Positions 61,582 to 64,000 of a stretch of DNA of 64,000 nucleotides are shown in pieces. The stretch lies in the NCBI RefSeq assembly GCF_010729665.1, contig NZ_AP022610.1:124001-188000 (forward strand), given 5' to 3'. This DNA is from Mycolicibacterium madagascariense. GTDB taxonomy: Bacteria; Actinomycetota; Actinomycetes; Mycobacteriales; Mycobacteriaceae. The notes below the pieces were generated by a model. It did not search any database, was not told the DNA's origin, and saw only the letters and a program-made list of their open reading frames with translations. A program made the translations under genes and the position numbers. Each line of letters starts with the position of its first letter. Positions within the stretch are counted from its first letter, which is position 1.

Positions 61582-63288
61582 TCACCGGGGGGTGAGGCGC
61601 AGAGCGGCGGGCGCACCGTGGGGCACGGCGGGCTCGCGGGGCGGCACGGGGTCGACCCGGACGTACGGCGAGCCCAGTGGTGGGCGCTGATCGGGCTCGC
61701 CCGCGTTCGGCCACAGCGCGGTCGCCCGTTCGGCGAGCGCGGTGATCGTCAGCGACGGATTCACGCCGAGGTTGGCGGTGATGGTCGAACCGTCGATCAC
61801 GTGCAGGCCCGGGTGCCCGTGCAGGCGGTGATAGGGGTCGACGACGCCGTCGTCGGCGGTCTCGCCGATGACGCAGCCGCCGATGAAGTGACCCGTCATT
61901 GGGATGTCGGCCAGGTCGGCCCACGCGCCGCCGGCGATGCCGTCCATGTGTTCGGCTGCGCGCCTTGCGACGTCGTGCCCGACCGGGATCCACGTCGGGT
62001 TCGGATCGCCCACGCCCTGGCGCGACGCCAGCCGCCTGCCGAACAACCAGCGGCGGGTGAAGGTGGTGATCGAGTTGTCGTGGGTCTGCATGACGAGCAG
62101 CGGGATGGTCTGCTCGGACCAGTTCTTCGGGTTGAGCAGACGCGACAGATCCTGCCGCTGGCGGACGAAACCCTTCATCCCCGTGCGCCAGCGCCGCCCG
62201 CCGTCGACGCCGTCGACGAGGATGGTGCCGAGCAGCCCCATCAGATTGGAGTCGTGGCCGTAGCGGCACGGCTCCACATGCGTGTGCTCGTCGGGGTGGA
62301 TCGAGGACGTGATGGCGACGCCCTCGGAGTAGTCCACGTCGTCGCCGCGGGCCCGCACGGCCAGGATCGACTCGGAGTTGGTGCGCGACAGCTCGCCGAG
62401 CCGGGGCGAGATGCGCGGCAGGCTGCCGCCGTCGCGCAGCCGGTGCAGCAGGCGCTGGGTGCCCAGGGCGGCGGCCGAGAAGACCACCTGCCGGGCGGTG
62501 AAGGTCCGGCGGCCGCGGCGGAGCTTGCCCTCGGTCCGACGCGTGAGCACGTCGTATCCTCCGTCGGCCCGGGGTGACACGTCGATCACCGTCGTCGACG
62601 GGTGCACCGTGGCGCCGATCTGCTCGGCGAGGTAGAGGTAGTTCTTCACCAGGGTGTTCTTGGCGTTGTGGCGGCAACCGGTCATGCATTCGCCGCAGTG
62701 CCGGCACGCGTTGCGGTCGGGGCCCGCTCCGCCGAAGTAGGGGTCGCCGACCGGGGCACCGGGGGCGGCGGGGGTGCCGTCGGCGTCGCCGAAGCACACC
62801 CCGACCGGGGTGGCGCGGAACGTGTCCGAGATGCCGAGGTCGGCCGCCACCTTCAGCATCACCTCGTCCGACGGCGTCGTCCGCGGATAGGTCGCGACGC
62901 CGAGCATGCGCTTGGCCTGGTCGTACCACGGCGTCAGCTCGTCCCGCCAGTCGGTGATCCCGCTCCAGCGAGGATCGGCGAAGAAGCCGTCGCCGGGTTC
63001 GTAGAGGGTGTTCGCATAGACCAGCGAGCCGCCGCCGACGCCCGCGCCGCTGAGCACGACCGCGTTCGAGAGCACGTCGATGCGCTGGATGCCGTAACAG
63101 CCGAGGGCGGGCTTGAAGAGGTAGTCCCGCACGTGCCAGCTGTTGGTGGCGAAGTCCTCGTCGCGGAATCGCCGGCCCGCTTCGAGCACGCCGACGCGAT
63201 AGCCCTTCTCACTGAGGCGAAGTGCGGTCACGCTCCCGCCGAAGCCGGATCCGATCACCAGCACGTCGTAGTCGAAGTCCTCGGTCAC
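61582..63288 (-). CDS. GMC oxidoreductase, cholesterol oxidase-like, with Cys cluster
   Basis: 568 residues from GTG at 63288 (GGAGG site). FAD loop VLVIGSGFGGSVTALRLS (10-27) and GMC C-terminal part (DGSTITANLGVNPSLTITALAE) as in cholesterol oxidases and mycobacterial ChoD. A ferredoxin-like cluster CxxCxxCxxxC at 195-205 (Cys195, 198, 201, 205) is inserted in the substrate domain, so an Fe-S centre is possible. No signal peptide. It oxidises an alcohol, perhaps a steroid. 40 bases downstream of the serine hydrolase gene. Confidence 0.9.
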   Translation of the reverse strand: MTEDFDYDVLVIGSGFGGSVTALRLSEKGYRVGVLEAGRRFRDEDFATNSWHVRDYLFKPALGCYGIQRIDVLSNAVVLSGAGVGGGSLVYANTLYEPGDGFFADPRWSGITDWRDELTPWYDQAKRMLGVATYPRTTPSDEVMLKVAADLGISDTFRATPVGVCFGDADGTPAAPGAPVGDPYFGGAGPDRNACRHCGECMTGCRHNAKNTLVKNYLYLAEQIGATVHPSTTVIDVSPRADGGYDVLTRRTEGKLRRGRRTFTARQVVFSAAALGTQRLLHRLRDGGSLPRISPRLGELSRTNSESILAVRARGDDVDYSEGVAITSSIHPDEHTHVEPCRYGHDSNLMGLLGTILVDGVDGGRRWRTGMKGFVRQRQDLSRLLNPKNWSEQTIPLLVMQTHDNSITTFTRRWLFGRRLASRQGVGDPNPTWIPVGHDVARRAAEHMDGIAGGAWADLADIPMTGHFIGGCVIGETADDGVVDPYHRLHGHPGLHVIDGSTITANLGVNPSLTITALAERATALWPNAGEPDQRPPLGSPYVRVDPVPPREPAVPHGAPAALRLTPR

Positions 63289-63328
63289 GCGTCGACCTCC
63301 TCGACGTGGCGCGGCGGGCGGACCGCCG

Positions 63329-64000
63329 TCAGATCGCGCCGCCGGGGAACATCGTCTTGACGGCCTGAGTCACGGTAGCCCTCGCAGTGGCGGCGTCGTC
63401 GGGCCCCAGGGATCCGATGGCCATCACGTAGCGGTGCTCGGGTCCGATCACACCGGTCGACAGATGCAGTTGGTCGGGCCCGTTCCAGCAGCAGAACCAC
63501 CCCTGCTTGACCGCGACCTGCTCGGCGTAGAGCCCGTCGGGGATGCCGAACCGCTGCGGATAGCCGTCGGTCCCGGTCGGCGTGGACTGCGCCAGGTCGC
63601 CGATGATCACGTTGGCCTGCTGGGGTGGCAACCCTCCGGTGCCGTCGAGCAGCATGTCGTAGTAGCGCACGAGATCGCTTGCGGTGCTGAGCGTGACGTC
63701 CCAGTGCCCGTTGTCGGGCGCCGTCGTGTTCGTCAGCCCGTAGCGAGCCTTGACGCGCTCGATGATGGCGTCCTGGCCGCTGCGATCCCAGAAGGTCTGC
63801 GCCGCGCCGTCGTCGGACGAGCGCAGCATGAGGTCGAGTTGCTGATGGTCGGCGGGGGTGAGTTGCGTCTGACCCTTCGACTCCTGCAGCAGCAGGTCGT
63901 CGGCGATGAACAGCTTCACCACCGACGCGATGGGGTAGGGCTTGGTGACCCCGTTGGAGACGGTCTGGCCGGTCGTGCGGTCCATCACGTCGATCTCCAC
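63329..64000 (-). CDS. serine hydrolase, class A beta-lactamase fold (5' end outside window)
   Basis: About 223 C-terminal residues; the gene runs past the right edge. The Ser-x-x-Lys motif is ASVVKLF and an SDD (SSDDGAA) motif is in the place of SDN. A KTG-like element is not clear (VAVKQGWFCCW). It belongs to the mycobacterial secreted or lipoprotein class A-fold hydrolases (beta-lactamase or D,D-peptidase-like) rather than a proven lactamase. It is upstream of, and probably co-transcribed with, the GMC gene. Confidence 0.78.
   Translation of the reverse strand: MEIDVMDRTTGQTVSNGVTKPYPIASVVKLFIADDLLLQESKGQTQLTPADHQQLDLMLRSSDDGAAQTFWDRSGQDAIIERVKARYGLTNTTAPDNGHWDVTLSTASDLVRYYDMLLDGTGGLPPQQANVIIGDLAQSTPTGTDGYPQRFGIPDGLYAEQVAVKQGWFCCWNGPDQLHLSTGVIGPEHRYVMAIGSLGPDDAATARATVTQAVKTMFPGGAI

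Noticed and set aside
57564..61595. 1343-codon plus-strand open frame opposite the topoisomerase genes
   Set aside because: Its amino acid sequence is low-complexity Arg/Gly/Val/Asp and antisense to catalytic motifs of the topoisomerase subunits.

Overview
The window is high-GC DNA with frequent GTG and TTG starts, dense ATGA-type gene overlaps, many TetR regulators, an MmpL transporter, FadD/FadE/racemase lipid genes and a second type II topoisomerase of the TopoNM kind described in Mycobacterium smegmatis. Together these point to a fast-growing environmental mycobacterium (Mycolicibacterium-like). No rRNA, tRNA, CRISPR array, insertion sequence or phage gene was seen.

Layout. 1-5.4 kb (+): an acyl-CoA catabolic run of SDR (cut by the window edge), alpha/beta hydrolase, acyl-CoA synthetase, acyl-CoA dehydrogenase and alpha-methylacyl-CoA racemase. 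5.4-9.8 kb: DJ-1/PfpI protein, HSL-type esterase, TetR, then acetoacetate-decarboxylase-family protein and NAD(P)-binding protein, with a promoter/operator element duplicated before the esterase and the decarboxylase. 9.8-18.8 kb: two DUF1254/DUF1214 proteins (one a lipoprotein), a 2-oxoglutarate/Fe(II) oxygenase, a small secreted protein, a TetR/quinone-oxidoreductase pair sharing an operator palindrome, cupin and F420/FMN split-barrel proteins, a carboxymuconolactone-decarboxylase-like protein and another TetR. 18.9-24.5 kb: small secreted or surface proteins, TetR, aldo/keto reductase and hydrolase.

24.6-42.6 kb is the most distinctive part. A nine-gene minus-strand run encodes a small membrane protein, DnaK, GrpE, a CbpA-type DnaJ, CbpM, ClpB, a zinc-ribbon thioredoxin, a UBP-type zinc finger and a cyclic-nucleotide-binding/TrxR-like flavoprotein that lacks the redox CxxC. 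Just upstream on the same strand is a second run: a stand-alone MEDS sensory protein and a toluene-4-monooxygenase-like soluble diiron monooxygenase in the order A-B-C-D-E, without the expected reductase gene. Divergent from it are a PucR/CdaR regulator, a DUF1931 protein (tandem histone fold) and a UbiD/UbiX pair. I read the region as one catabolic/stress island: an oxygenase, its sensor and activator, a possible aromatic (de)carboxylase, and a chaperone/redox set that may keep the oxygenase folded and reduced.

42.6-54.6 kb: P450-TetR divergent from an MmpL; a tightly overlapping haloacid dehalogenase/MerB-like/NmrA-like operon; divergent from it, across an intergenic region with three GACTATG-type sites, an MDR reductase, a fragment of a second MDR gene, an aldo/keto reductase, a PLP decarboxylase and a CGNR-type regulator. 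54.6-64 kb: prolyl oligopeptidase and the two TopoNM-like subunits on the minus strand, a methyltransferase (+), a cholesterol-oxidase-like GMC flavoprotein and the start of a class A beta-lactamase-fold serine hydrolase cut by the right edge.
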